Shown piece after piece: positions 27,122 through 34,886 of a DNA stretch of 64,000 bases. Numbering within the stretch: position 1 is the first letter of the stretch; each line of letters opens with the position of its first letter. The position numbers and the translations under genes were made by a program. The stretch covers positions 434,001 through 498,000 of the forward strand of contig NZ_CP009630.1 in assembly GCF_000959445.1 (NCBI RefSeq), in the 5' to 3' direction. A model generated the notes under the pieces. It was given only the letters and a program-made list of their open reading frames with translations, had not been told where the DNA came from and ran no database searches. This DNA comes from Burkholderia vietnamiensis LMG 10929. GTDB lineage: Bacteria; Pseudomonadota; Gammaproteobacteria; Burkholderiales; Burkholderiaceae.

Positions 27122-27150
27122 TTGTCGGACAAACGTAAAGTCACGATAGT
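27122..27150 (+). promoter_or_regulatory. Candidate beta-lactamase promoter and LysR dyad
   Basis: TTGTCG (27122-27127), a 17-base spacer and GATAGT (27145-27150) form a plausible -35/-10 pair for the beta-lactamase gene. TTGTC-G-GACAA (27122-27132) is a perfect dyad overlapping the -35 and could be part of the PenR site. Both are judged by eye. Confidence 0.4.
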
Positions 27151-27202
27151 GCTGTCTCGCCGGCCGGCCGTTCTGCATCCATTCCACCACGAGAGACATG
27201 AC

Positions 27203-28096
27203 ATGACCTACTCATCGCAACGTCGAACCTTGTTGCTGGCCGCGGCATCGGCGCCGCTCGTCGTGACCGTCGGCGCGTGCGCGGCGCCGTCGGCCGCCGC
27301 ACCCGACATCGCGTCCGCCGCGACGTTCGCCGCGCTCGAGCGGGCGGCGGGCGGCCGCCTCGGCGTATGCGCGATCGATACCGCGAGCGGCCGGCGCGCG
27401 CAGCATCGCGCTGACGAGCGCTTTCCGTTCTGCAGTACGTTCAAGGCGATGCTCGGCGCGGCGGTGCTCGCGCGGAGCGTCGAGCATCCCGGTTTGCTGC
27501 AGCAGCGCGTGACGTATGCGCAGGCCGATCTCGTCAACTCCTCGCCCGTGTCGGGCCGGCATGTCGACACCGGGATGACGGTGGCGCAGCTGTGCGAGGC
27601 GGCGATCCAGTACAGCGACAACACGGCCGCGAACCTGGCGATGAAGCTGATCGGCGGCCCGGCGGCCGTGACCGCGTATGCACGCTCGATCGGCGACGAC
27701 ACGTTCCGTCTCGATCGCTGGGAAACCGCGCTGAATACGGCGCTGCCGGGCGACCTGCGCGACACGACGACGCCCGCGGCGATGGCCGCGAGCATCCGCG
27801 CGCTCACGCTCGGCGACGCGTTGCCGCCCGCGCAGCGTGCGCAACTGGTGGCATGGATGCGCGGCAACAAGGTCGGCGACAAGCGGATTCGCGCGGGCGT
27901 GCCGGCCGGTTCGCAGGTCGCCGACAAGACCGGCACCGGCGACTACGGAACGACGAACGACGCGGGCGTCGTGTGGTTGCCGTCGCGCGCGCCGATCGTG
28001 CTGACCGTGTACTACACGCAGGCACGCGCCGATGCGAAGGCGAAGGAGAACGTGATCGCCGCGGCGGCGCGGATCGCGGTCGCGACATTCGCGTGA
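27203..28096 (+). CDS. penA: Class A beta-lactamase (PenA/PenB type), probable Tat lipoprotein
   Basis: Hydrolyses beta-lactams through an acyl-serine intermediate, 297 residues. Active-site motifs are Ser78-x-x-Lys81 in CSTFK, Ser138-Asp-Asn, Glu174 in RWETALN and Lys242-Thr-Gly in DKTGTGDYG. The signal peptide has paired arginines (SSQRRTLLL) and a lipobox-like TVGAC with Cys26, which agrees with the Tat-exported lipoprotein form described for Burkholderia PenA. Cys77, just before the active serine, is also typical. The ATG at 27203 follows GAGAG. Divergent from penR. PenB is the name used in some Burkholderia species; which allele this is cannot be told without comparison. Confidence 0.93.
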   Translation: MTYSSQRRTLLLAAASAPLVVTVGACAAPSAAAPDIASAATFAALERAAGGRLGVCAIDTASGRRAQHRADERFPFCSTFKAMLGAAVLARSVEHPGLLQQRVTYAQADLVNSSPVSGRHVDTGMTVAQLCEAAIQYSDNTAANLAMKLIGGPAAVTAYARSIGDDTFRLDRWETALNTALPGDLRDTTTPAAMAASIRALTLGDALPPAQRAQLVAWMRGNKVGDKRIRAGVPAGSQVADKTGTGDYGTTNDAGVVWLPSRAPIVLTVYYTQARADAKAKENVIAAAARIAVATFA

Positions 28097-28163
28097 CGGG
28101 CGGGGGGGCGGCGATCGAGGCAGGCGCTGCCGCAGTCGTGACCGCGGCAGCCAAACGTTGTGC

Positions 28164-28229
28164 GATCAACGACTTACGTCGCGCATGCTCAGGATATCCA
28201 CATCCTTGCCAACAAAATATGTGGAAAAG
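28164..28229 (+). repeat. Dyad repeat, copy 4 of 9
   Basis: Left arm ATATCCACA, spacer TCCTTGCCAACAAAATA, right arm TGTGGAAAA, which fits the relaxed DnaA-box form TTTTCCACA on the minus strand. Confidence 0.85.
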
Positions 28230-28303
28230 CCGGCCGGCCGCCGCGCTTGCCGCAACGCGGCCGCGGCGGCGGCGGGCGCTGCCCGATTCGAAGCGATGGG
28301 AAC

Positions 28304-28380
28304 AAAGTCTTTCGGATCAAGCGCTTGGTTGCGGTGTGCGCAGGCTATCCACATGCTTGCCAACACAATCTGTGGACAAG
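28304..28380 (+). repeat. Dyad repeat, copy 5 of 9 (long form)
   Basis: Left arm CTATCCACA, spacer TGCTTGCCAACACAATC, right arm TGTGGACAA. The 5' extension AAAGTCTTTCGGATCAAGCG is shared with copy 6 and nearly with copy 8. Confidence 0.85.
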
Positions 28381-28428
28381 CGGGAGGCGGCGTTGCGCGC
28401 CGCGTGCCGCATTTGGAGCACCGCGCAG

Positions 28429-28505
28429 AAAGTCTTTCGGATCAAGCGCTTGGTGCCGGTATGCGCACGCTGTCCACATGCTTGCCAACATAATCTGTGG
28501 ACAAG
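28429..28505 (+). repeat. Dyad repeat, copy 6 of 9 (long form)
   Basis: Left arm CTGTCCACA, spacer TGCTTGCCAACATAATC, right arm TGTGGACAA. Both arms carry matching changes (TGTCCACA/TGTGGACA), so the dyad is kept. Confidence 0.85.
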
Positions 28506-28569
28506 CGGGCGGGCCGGCTCATCCGATGCGCAGGCCGGTTCGCAAGCCCGTTATCAGCGTGAGCAGGCC

Positions 28570-28770
28570 CTAGCGTTGCCGATCGTCGGTGGCGGGCCAG
28601 CGTGCGAACGCGAAGACCCACAACATGATGAAGTTCAGCACCGGCACGAACATCGTCAGGATCCACCAGCCCGAGTGGCCCGTGCGCCGCACGATGCGCA
28701 CGTACGGATAGACGACGATCGCGACGAGCACGAGCGCGACCAGCATTTGCCCTGCGTTGAAATGTTCCAT
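28570..28770 (-). CDS. Small membrane protein (66 aa)
   Basis: A 66-residue protein with two hydrophobic stretches: MLVALVLVAIVVYPYVRIV (about 9-27) and WWILTMFVPVLNFIMLWVFAF (about 36-56), separated by a basic turn RRTGHSG. The turn and second helix resemble small DUF805-like or phospholipase D N-terminal-like membrane proteins, but I cannot assign a family. AGGAAGG precedes the ATG at a good distance. It lies between repeat copies 6 and 7 and is the only gene inside this part of the array. Confidence 0.65.
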   Translation of the reverse strand: MEHFNAGQMLVALVLVAIVVYPYVRIVRRTGHSGWWILTMFVPVLNFIMLWVFAFARWPATDDRQR

Positions 28771-28960
28771 GGCCTTCCTCGGAGTGATGTGTCGTTGTCG
28801 AATGCGGGCGGAGCGGCCGGCCCGTGGCGCCGACGCGTGACGTGCGCGGCGTCGTGTGATCGTGACGCGTCGCGTGCGCGGCCGTCAAGGGACGCACGGG
28901 GGTCGCCGGTGCGGCGCGACGGCCGTGCCGAAACGTTGACATGGCGCGCGAATCGCAGGC

Positions 28961-29027
28961 CGATCAATGGCTTAGCGAACGCTTGCGCAGGATATCCACA
29001 AGCTTGCCAACACAATCTGTGTGTAAG
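28961..29027 (+). repeat. Dyad repeat, copy 7 of 9
   Basis: Left arm ATATCCACA, spacer AGCTTGCCAACACAATC, right arm TGTGTGTAA. The right arm is the most damaged of the nine. The 5' part reads GATCAATGGCTTAGCG. Confidence 0.85.
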
Positions 29028-29143
29028 TGCCGCGATGCGCACGTCGTGCAGCGCGGGTCTGGCCGCGTGGCATCGTGATGCGAACTGCGGCGAAGCCGTG
29101 CATAACGCGGCCCGGCTGGCGCAGCGTCTGCATCACACGTGCC

Positions 29144-29220
29144 AAAGTCTGTCGGATCAAGGGCTTAGCGTCGCGGTGCGCAGGATATCCACAAGCTTGC
29201 CAACATTTTCTGTGGAGAAG
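29144..29220 (+). repeat. Dyad repeat, copy 8 of 9 (long form)
   Basis: Left arm ATATCCACA, spacer AGCTTGCCAACATTTTC, right arm TGTGGAGAA. Like copy 3 it has TTTT in place of AAAA in the spacer. The 5' extension AAAGTCTGTCGGATCAA is present. Confidence 0.85.
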
Positions 29221-29568
29221 TGCATGTGGCGATCGTGTGGCGCGGTGTCCCGCTGCGCGGCGGTTCACGGCGTGCCAAAAATGCCCGTCGGCGCGACTTT
29301 CCGGAACGACGGCAGCTGTTGTTTCGCGATGGCGGCTGATCGAAACGTCACGGTCGACCATTCGATCGCATCGTTGAAATACGTCGGACTGCTGGCGAGT
29401 GCGCGACGAAGCTGGGTCGGCAGTGAACTGCCGCTTCAATGAATTCGGTGTCGCCGAGCCGCACGGTTCGCGATGTCGAGGCTACCAGCGGTGTCCGCGG
29501 CGACGTCGCTTTGCTGCGTATCACATGCGATAGCCATGCGCGACGGCGCGTTTGCTGCGCACACCGAT

Positions 29569-29646
29569 CAAATCTTTTCGGATCAATGGCTTGCTGTCGT
29601 TGGCGGCTGGTTGTCCACAAGCTTGCCAACACAATCTGTGGACAAG
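29569..29646 (+). repeat. Dyad repeat, copy 9 of 9 (long form)
   Basis: Left arm TTGTCCACA, spacer AGCTTGCCAACACAATC, right arm TGTGGACAA. The two arms are exact reverse complements over nine bases. The 5' part reads TTTTCGGATCAATGGCTTGC. Confidence 0.85.
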
Positions 29647-29684
29647 CCGCGCGACCGGCCCGCGTCAGGACTCGTCTGGCCTCG

Positions 29685-31061
29685 TCATGCCGCGGCCGGG
29701 AAGCGCACCGTCACCGTCAGCCCGCGTCCGCCCTCGGTCGTGCCGAGCGAGACGGTCGCGCGATGCTGTTCGGCGATCCGTTTGACGATCGACAGCCCGA
29801 GTCCGCTGCCGGACGACGTGACGGCCTGCGCGCCCGCGCCGCGATAGAAGCGTTCCCACACGTCGTTGCGTTCCGCCTCGGGGATGCCGGGGCCGTTGTC
29901 GGCGACTTCGAGCACGGGCGTCGCGCCTTCGACGCGTGCCGACACGTCGACGCGCGCACCTTCGCCCGCATAGCGGATCGCGTTGTCGACCAGGTTGTTC
30001 AGCAGCACGCGCAGCGTGTCGGGATTGCCGGCGGCCATCACCGGCGACGACACGATCGCGCCGAGGTCGATGCGATGCGCATCGGCGACCCGCGCGCGCT
30101 CCGCGACGACCGAGCGGCACAGTGCCGCGAGATCGACGCGCGCGGCGGCCGCTGCGGCCGCCGGCGCATCGGGCTCGAGGCGCGCGAGCGTCAGCAACTG
30201 CTCGGCGAGATGGCCGAGACGCGTCGTGCCCGCATGGATCTGCGCGAGGATCTGCTCGCGTTCGTCGGCCGTCGACGCGCGCCGCAACAATTCCGACTGT
30301 ATCGACAATCCCATGATCGGCGTGCGCAGCTCGTGCGCGGCGTCGGCGATGAAGTGCCGCTGCAGTGTGAAGGCGCGCTCGAGCCGCGCGAGCAGGTCGT
30401 TGATCGCTTCGGCGAGCGGGCGAACCTCGTTCGGCATCGACGCGACGTCGACCGGTTCGAGGTTGTTGGCATTCCTGCGCTTCAGCCCGGACGCGATCGT
30501 GCGCAGCGGTCGCAGCCCCGCGCCGATGCCGAACCACAGCCCGATCGCGAGCACCGGCAGCATCGAGAACACCGGCCACAGCAGATGCACGGCGATGCCC
30601 GCGATCGCTTCCCAGCGCGCGTGGCGCGCCTGTGCGAGCCGGATCGTGGTGCCGGCGCGTTCGGTCACGTAGGTGCGCCACGGCTGGCCGTCGACGTCGA
30701 CGCTCGCGATGCCCGACCGCGTCGGCGGCGGCAGCGCCGATTCGCGATCGGTCGAATAGACGAGCGTGCCGTCGCGCCATACCTGCAGCAGTACGGCGTC
30801 GGGATCGTCGCGCTTGAAGCCGTGCTTGTCGCTGCCGCGATCGCGGAACGACAGCTCGCCGTTCGGGCCGACCACGATCTGCTTCGACATGCTGCGCATC
30901 TGATCGTCGAGCAGGTCGTCGAGTTCGCGCAGCGCGCCCCAGTAGGTGCCCGCGCTCGCGACCAGCCCGATCGCGCAGGCGGCGGGCAGCAGCCACATCA
31001 GCAGGCGCCGCCGCAGCGACGCGCTGCGCCAGCGCGCGATCGCCTGTTGCAGGCCGCTCAT
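29685..31061 (-). CDS. qseC: Sensor histidine kinase, QseC-like
   Basis: Inner-membrane kinase of 458 residues. A first helix (about 20-40) and a second (about 157-180) enclose a periplasmic domain of roughly 115 residues. HAMP is followed by the H-box IADAAHELRTPIMGL with His243, then NNLVDNAIRY (N box), DNGPGIPE (G1) and GSGLGLSIVKRI (G2). The start ATG overlaps the stop of the regulator gene (ATGA). The ygiW gene divergent from the pair reproduces the E. coli ygiW-qseBC locus, which supports QseC over PmrB or TctE. The signal it senses here is not known. Confidence 0.86.
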   Translation of the reverse strand: MSGLQQAIARWRSASLRRRLLMWLLPAACAIGLVASAGTYWGALRELDDLLDDQMRSMSKQIVVGPNGELSFRDRGSDKHGFKRDDPDAVLLQVWRDGTLVYSTDRESALPPPTRSGIASVDVDGQPWRTYVTERAGTTIRLAQARHARWEAIAGIAVHLLWPVFSMLPVLAIGLWFGIGAGLRPLRTIASGLKRRNANNLEPVDVASMPNEVRPLAEAINDLLARLERAFTLQRHFIADAAHELRTPIMGLSIQSELLRRASTADEREQILAQIHAGTTRLGHLAEQLLTLARLEPDAPAAAAAAARVDLAALCRSVVAERARVADAHRIDLGAIVSSPVMAAGNPDTLRVLLNNLVDNAIRYAGEGARVDVSARVEGATPVLEVADNGPGIPEAERNDVWERFYRGAGAQAVTSSGSGLGLSIVKRIAEQHRATVSLGTTEGGRGLTVTVRFPAAA

Positions 31062-31720
31062 GCGCTGTCACCGATCCGGTAGCCGACGCCGCGCACCGTG
31101 CGGATCATGTCATGACCGAGCTTCTTGCGCAGGTTGTGGATGTGAACCTGCACCGCGTTGCTCTCGATCTCTTCGCCCCAGCTGTACAGCCGTTCCTCGA
31201 ACTGTTCGCGCGAGATCACCGCGCCGGGGTCGCGCATCAGTTCGTGCAGCAGCACGAACTCCTTCGGCGACAGCGTAACTTCGTCGTCGTTGAGCCACAC
31301 CAGATGCTTGATCGGATCGAGCCGCAGCGGGCCGATCGCGAGCGTCGTCTGCGCGCGCCCGGCGTGACGCCGCGTGACCGCGCGAATGCGCGCGAGCAGC
31401 TCCTCGAGCACGAACGGCTTGACGAGGTAGTCGTCGGCGCCGCTGTCGAGGCCGGCGATGCGGTCCGGCACGCCGTCGCGCGCGGTGATGATGATCGCGG
31501 GCAGCGTTTCGTCGCGGCGGCGCAGTGCCGCGAGCACCGACAGACCGTCGCGGTTCGGCAGCCCGAGGTCGAGCAGCAGCAGCCCGTAGCCGGTCGAGCG
31601 CAGCGCGAGCGACGCGGCGTCGCCGTCCTTCACCCAGTCGACCGCGAAGCCTTCCTGTCTGAGGCCCTGTTCGAGCCCGCTGCCGATCAGCGGATCGTCC
31701 TCGACGAGCAGTACGCGCAT
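31058..31720 (-). CDS. qseB: OmpR-family response regulator, QseB-like
   Basis: Response regulator of 220 residues: receiver domain with Glu7/Asp8/Asp9, phospho-acceptor Asp51 in LLLDLGLPNRDG and Lys in YLVKPFVLEELLARIRA, then a winged-helix domain ending IRTVRGVGYRIGDSA. It is translated ahead of and coupled to the kinase gene. The divergent ygiW gene 210 bases away is a common QseB target. A direct repeat CTTAGG-N5-CTTAAG in the shared promoter region resembles PmrA/QseB sites, so autoregulation is likely. Confidence 0.87.
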   Translation of the reverse strand: MRVLLVEDDPLIGSGLEQGLRQEGFAVDWVKDGDAASLALRSTGYGLLLLDLGLPNRDGLSVLAALRRRDETLPAIIITARDGVPDRIAGLDSGADDYLVKPFVLEELLARIRAVTRRHAGRAQTTLAIGPLRLDPIKHLVWLNDDEVTLSPKEFVLLHELMRDPGAVISREQFEERLYSWGEEIESNAVQVHIHNLRKKLGHDMIRTVRGVGYRIGDSA

Positions 31721-31781
31721 GGATTGGTATCTCTTCAGCAGGGCGCGATGCGCCCGGGGTGTCCATGATAAGCGCCCGTAT

Positions 31782-31798
31782 CTTAGGTCGTGCTTAAG
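31782..31798. promoter_or_regulatory. Candidate QseB/PmrA-type operator
   Basis: CTTAGG-TCGTG-CTTAAG is a direct repeat with 5-base spacing, the geometry of PmrA boxes (TTAA halves). It lies between the divergent qseB and ygiW genes. The site is predicted from pattern only. Confidence 0.5.
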
Positions 31799-31850
31799 TG
31801 CCGGCGCCCGGCGCCACGACCGCGTCGCGCGGTTCGCGCCTTCAGGTGCG

Positions 31851-31871
31851 CTTAATCTTACGCTTCGTAAG
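31851..31871. promoter_or_regulatory. Second candidate operator near ygiW
   Basis: CTTAAT followed by CTTA-CGCTTCG-TAAG, giving an inverted repeat within a TTAA-type context 60 bases before the ygiW start. It could be a second half-site for the same regulator. Confidence 0.35.
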
Positions 31872-31930
31872 CTCTGGCCGTCGCGCTCGATCCGGGCGCG
31901 GCGCACCATCGAAGAAGAGGAAACGACATC

Positions 31931-32284
31931 ATGAAGAAACGGTTCAGCATCCTGGCCGTCGCGCTCGCCACGCTGTCGGCGGGCGCGCACGCGCAATACA
32001 CGGGGCCGTCGGCGGCCGCCGCCACGACCGTGAAGGACCTGCTCGCCACCGGCAAGGACGACCAGCCGGTGCAGTTGCACGGACGGATCGTCCGGCACGT
32101 CGGCGGCGACGACTACGAGTTCGCCGATGCGACCGGCACGATCCGCGTCGAAATCGACCGGAAGCTGTGGGCGGCGGGGCAGCCCGTCAGCGAGCAGAGC
32201 GACGTGAAGCTGACCGGCGAGTTCGAGCGCAAGTGGTCCGGCAGCGTGAAGGTCGACGTCGATCGCGTGGACGTGCTGCGCTGA
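31931..32284 (+). CDS. ygiW: YgiW/YdeI-family periplasmic OB-fold stress protein
   Basis: Exported protein of 117 residues with a signal peptide cleaved near HAQ (about 22). The remainder is a BOF/OB-fold domain (VQLHGRIVRHVGGDDYEFADATGTIRVEID and DVKLTGEFERKW), characteristic of YgiW, YdeI and the family once annotated NirD-like. Members are linked to tolerance of peroxide, cadmium and cationic peptides. It is divergent from qseBC, as in enteric bacteria. AGAGG precedes the ATG. The length agrees with the family. Confidence 0.87.
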   Translation: MKKRFSILAVALATLSAGAHAQYTGPSAAAATTVKDLLATGKDDQPVQLHGRIVRHVGGDDYEFADATGTIRVEIDRKLWAAGQPVSEQSDVKLTGEFERKWSGSVKVDVDRVDVLR

Positions 32285-32339
32285 ACGGTGCGCGCGGGGC
32301 CGGTGATACCATGGGCGACCGGTTCCCGTTCTCACCAAG

Positions 32340-33200
32340 ATGGCTGCCAATTTCGATGAACTCGCGTCCCGGATTCGGGCGCAATTTTCCGAACTGAGCC
32401 CGCAATTCCAGGCGGGTGCTGCATTTCTGCTCGATCATCCCGACGAGGTCGCCACGTCGTCGATGCGCAAGGTCGCGCAGCACGCGCAGGTTCAGCCCGC
32501 GTCGCTCGTGCGCCTCGCGCAGCAATTCGGTTTTCCCGGCTGGAACGAGCTGCGCGATCTGTGCGTCGCGCGCGTGCGCACGCGCCCCGAGCCGCTCACG
32601 CAGCGCGCGCGCTCGCTCGTGCGGCCCGACGCGAAGGCGTCGCTCGCGCACGACCTGCTCGCGGCCCAGCAGCACAATCTGTCGGTGACCGCCGCACAGA
32701 ACGAGCACGCGCTCGCCGACGCCGCGAAGCTGATCCGCAAGGCAGCGCACGTGCACGTCGCGGGCTTCCGGTCGTGCTATCCGGTGGCGTTCGGTTTCGT
32801 GTACGGCTACCGGCTGTTCCGGCCGACCGTGTCGCTGCTCAACGGCGTCGCCGGTTCGCTCGAGATGGAGCTGCGCACGATCGCGAAACACAGCGTGACC
32901 GTGATCATCAGCTTCGCGCCGTATTCGGCCGAAGCGACGCGCGTGGCGCAGGCCGCGAAAGCGCAGGGCAGCAAGATCGTCGCGATCACCGACAGCGCGG
33001 TCGCGCCGATCGCGCTGCATGCCGATGCGCAACTGATCTTCACGCACGACAGCCCGTCGTTCTTTCCGTCGCTCGTGGCCGCGCATGCGATGGCCGAAGC
33101 GCTGGTCGCGCAGCTGCTCGCGCTGGAAGGCAGCGGTGCGGTCGCGGCGCTCGAGCGCACCGAAGCCGAGTTGCATGCGAAGGGCGCGTACGTCGTGTAG
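32340..33200 (+). CDS. RpiR/MurR-family transcriptional regulator with SIS domain
   Basis: Regulator of 286 residues. The N-terminal helix-turn-helix (HPDEVATSSMRKVAQHAQVQPASLVRLAQQFGFPGW) is the RpiR type, and the C-terminal SIS domain (about 125-260) has VAGFRSCYPVAFGF, SFAPYSAEATRVA and KIVAITDSAVAPIA, which normally bind a phosphosugar. It is not next to a sugar-catabolic operon; the following gene is an isocitrate lyase-family enzyme 220 bases away on the same strand. The effector is unknown. The start ATG at 32340 is 55 bases after ygiW. Confidence 0.88.
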   Translation: MAANFDELASRIRAQFSELSPQFQAGAAFLLDHPDEVATSSMRKVAQHAQVQPASLVRLAQQFGFPGWNELRDLCVARVRTRPEPLTQRARSLVRPDAKASLAHDLLAAQQHNLSVTAAQNEHALADAAKLIRKAAHVHVAGFRSCYPVAFGFVYGYRLFRPTVSLLNGVAGSLEMELRTIAKHSVTVIISFAPYSAEATRVAQAAKAQGSKIVAITDSAVAPIALHADAQLIFTHDSPSFFPSLVAAHAMAEALVAQLLALEGSGAVAALERTEAELHAKGAYVV

Positions 33201-33422
33201 CCGCGCGCGCGGCTGCGGGACGCTTGCGCCGCCGACGGCCTGACACGGGTCCAACACGGATCTAACACGGCGGCAGACGGCCCGGCGCTCGCACGCGCAT
33301 GGTCGCGATCAAACGGCGCGGCTCCCGTGCCGGTCTCGCCCGCATCGATATTTCAGCGCACGCCGAACCGTGCCCGCGCCGTGCGCGCGTATGCTGGCGT
33401 CTCCCGTTCCGAGGAGACGACG

Positions 33423-34283
33423 ATGTCCGATTCCGTTCTGCAATTGCGCCACGCGCAAGCGTTTCGTGCGCTGCATACGCGCCCCGGCGCGTTCATCATC
33501 CCGAACCCGTGGGATGCCGGCTCCGCGCGGCTGCTCGCGATGGCCGGCTTCGACGCGCTCGCCACCACCAGCGCCGGTTTCGCCTATTCGCGCGGCCGGC
33601 CGGACAACGCGATCGGCCGTGACGAAATGCTCGCGCACATCGCGGAGATCGTCGCCGCAGGCGGTCTGCCGGTCAGCGCCGATCTCGAGAACGGCTTCGG
33701 CGATGCGCCCGACACGGTGGCCGACACGATCCGGCTGGCGGCCGCGGCCGGCGCGGTGGGCGGCTCGATCGAGGATGCGACCGGACGCGCCGACGCGCCG
33801 ATCTATCCGCACGACCTCGCGGTCGAGCGCATCGCGGCGGCCGTTGCCGCGGCGCGCGAGCTGCCGTTTCCGTTCATGCTGACCGCGCGTTGCGAGAACT
33901 ATCTGCACGGACGCCGCGATCTCGCCGACACGATCGCGCGGTTGACCGCCTATCGCGATGCGGGCGCCGACGTGATCTATGCGCCGGGCCTGACCGATCG
34001 CGACGACATCGCGGCCGTCACCCGCGCCGTCGGCGCGCCGGTCAATGTCGTGATGGGGCTGCGGGGCGGCGTGCTGAGCATGGATGAACTCGCCGCGCTC
34101 GGCGTGAAGCGCGTGAGCGTCGGCGGCGCGCTCGCGCGGACCGCGCTGGGCGCATTCCTGCGGGCGGCGACGGAAATGGCGCGCGACGGCACGTTTACCT
34201 TCGCGCAAGAGGCGGTGCCGGGCAGCGATCTCGATCGCTGGTTCGCCGCGCGGGACAATTCGCCGGTCCGTTTCGCAGAATGA
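33423..34283 (+). CDS. Isocitrate lyase/PEP mutase-family enzyme
   Basis: TIM-barrel enzyme of 286 residues. Motifs are PNPWDAGSARLLAMAGFDALATTSAG (Mg/substrate loop), SADLENGFGDAP with metal-binding acidic residues, GSIEDATG and MLTARCENYLHGRRDL. The catalytic C of the lyase branch (KKCGH) is replaced by the family-typical short insertion, so the activity may be oxaloacetate decarboxylase, methylisocitrate lyase-like or C-P mutase-like; sequence alone does not decide. GAGGAGA lies just before the ATG at 33423. No phosphonate or methylcitrate genes adjoin. Confidence 0.8.
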   Translation: MSDSVLQLRHAQAFRALHTRPGAFIIPNPWDAGSARLLAMAGFDALATTSAGFAYSRGRPDNAIGRDEMLAHIAEIVAAGGLPVSADLENGFGDAPDTVADTIRLAAAAGAVGGSIEDATGRADAPIYPHDLAVERIAAAVAAARELPFPFMLTARCENYLHGRRDLADTIARLTAYRDAGADVIYAPGLTDRDDIAAVTRAVGAPVNVVMGLRGGVLSMDELAALGVKRVSVGGALARTALGAFLRAATEMARDGTFTFAQEAVPGSDLDRWFAARDNSPVRFAE

Positions 34284-34619
34284 TCGTGGCTAAATCGGGG
34301 TAACGTTTTCCAGATGGATACCGGTTGACCGTTATCAAACGAAGCCGCAGTCGATTTAATCTTCGGTGACTGCGGCAATTACATCGTTTACTCTGCGAAT
34401 TCCGGCCGATTGGCGGGAGTCGGCGCGCAAGCCGCGCCGGCATTGGCGCCAATCATGCGCCCGGCGTACCCGATTTACGTATTGTCCCGATTTTAAGACC
34501 GGTATTTTTTCGGTTTTCGGGAGTTGCCGGTTATTTTTCGGATTGTTAATCTGCGGCATATCCGAATGATCGGCCGGCGGGGCGCCGGAAATAATGAATA
34601 TATAAAAATCGAGAGAGCG
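34284..34619. other. AT-rich intergenic region
   Basis: 336 bases with unusually low GC for this genome and runs of T and A (for example near 34490-34560 and 34590-34605). It probably holds the promoter of the YodC-like gene. No repeat, RNA gene or dyad was confirmed. The composition suits binding by a nucleoid protein, which is inference. Confidence 0.5.
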
Positions 34620-34886
34620 ATGACAATCCGAGAAAATCACCGCAGCCGCTTTCGCGTCGGCGATGTCGTGACGCTGAAAACCGGCGGCCCGCGCATGACC
34701 GTGACTTACGCGGGCCCCGTCGTGTTCGACGACGCCGACTGGCTGATCTGCCAGTGGTTCGACGACGGCGGCCACTTCCGGCAGGAAATGTTTCACCACG
34801 AGATGGTCGCGCCGGAGCCGCGCGCGATTTCGGCGGGCCGCGCGCGCGTGCGCATGCAAACGTTTCGCTTTCGTTCGGCGGCCTGA
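34620..34886 (+). CDS. YodC-like DUF2158 protein
   Basis: An 88-residue protein with the DUF2158 pattern: FRVGDVVTLKTGGPRMTVTYAG, then DWLICQWFDDGGHFRQEMFHHEMV. The family is a small beta-barrel of unknown function. The ATG at 34620 is preceded by GAGAGAG. The C-terminus is basic (ISAGRARVRMQTFRFRSAA). It is preceded by the AT-rich region and followed by the 8-bp repeat tract. Confidence 0.8.
   Translation: MTIRENHRSRFRVGDVVTLKTGGPRMTVTYAGPVVFDDADWLICQWFDDGGHFRQEMFHHEMVAPEPRAISAGRARVRMQTFRFRSAA

Larger units (their letters stand above)
28097..28569. other. Intergenic region with repeat copies 4-6
   Basis: 473 bases between the beta-lactamase stop and the small membrane gene. Three repeat copies spaced 151 and 125 bases apart occupy about half of it. 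No other gene was seen. Confidence 0.6.
28771..29684. other. Intergenic region with repeat copies 7-9
   Basis: About 910 bases from the small membrane gene to the stop of the QseC-like kinase. It contains three repeat copies spaced 193 and 426 bases apart. Open frames crossing the repeats change frame between copies and lack ribosome-binding sites, so none is listed. Confidence 0.55.

Noticed and set aside
25768..29646. Repeats considered as a CRISPR array
   Set aside because: Units are 65-78 bp, spacing ranges from 125 to 2044 bases, genes lie between copies, and no cas gene is present.
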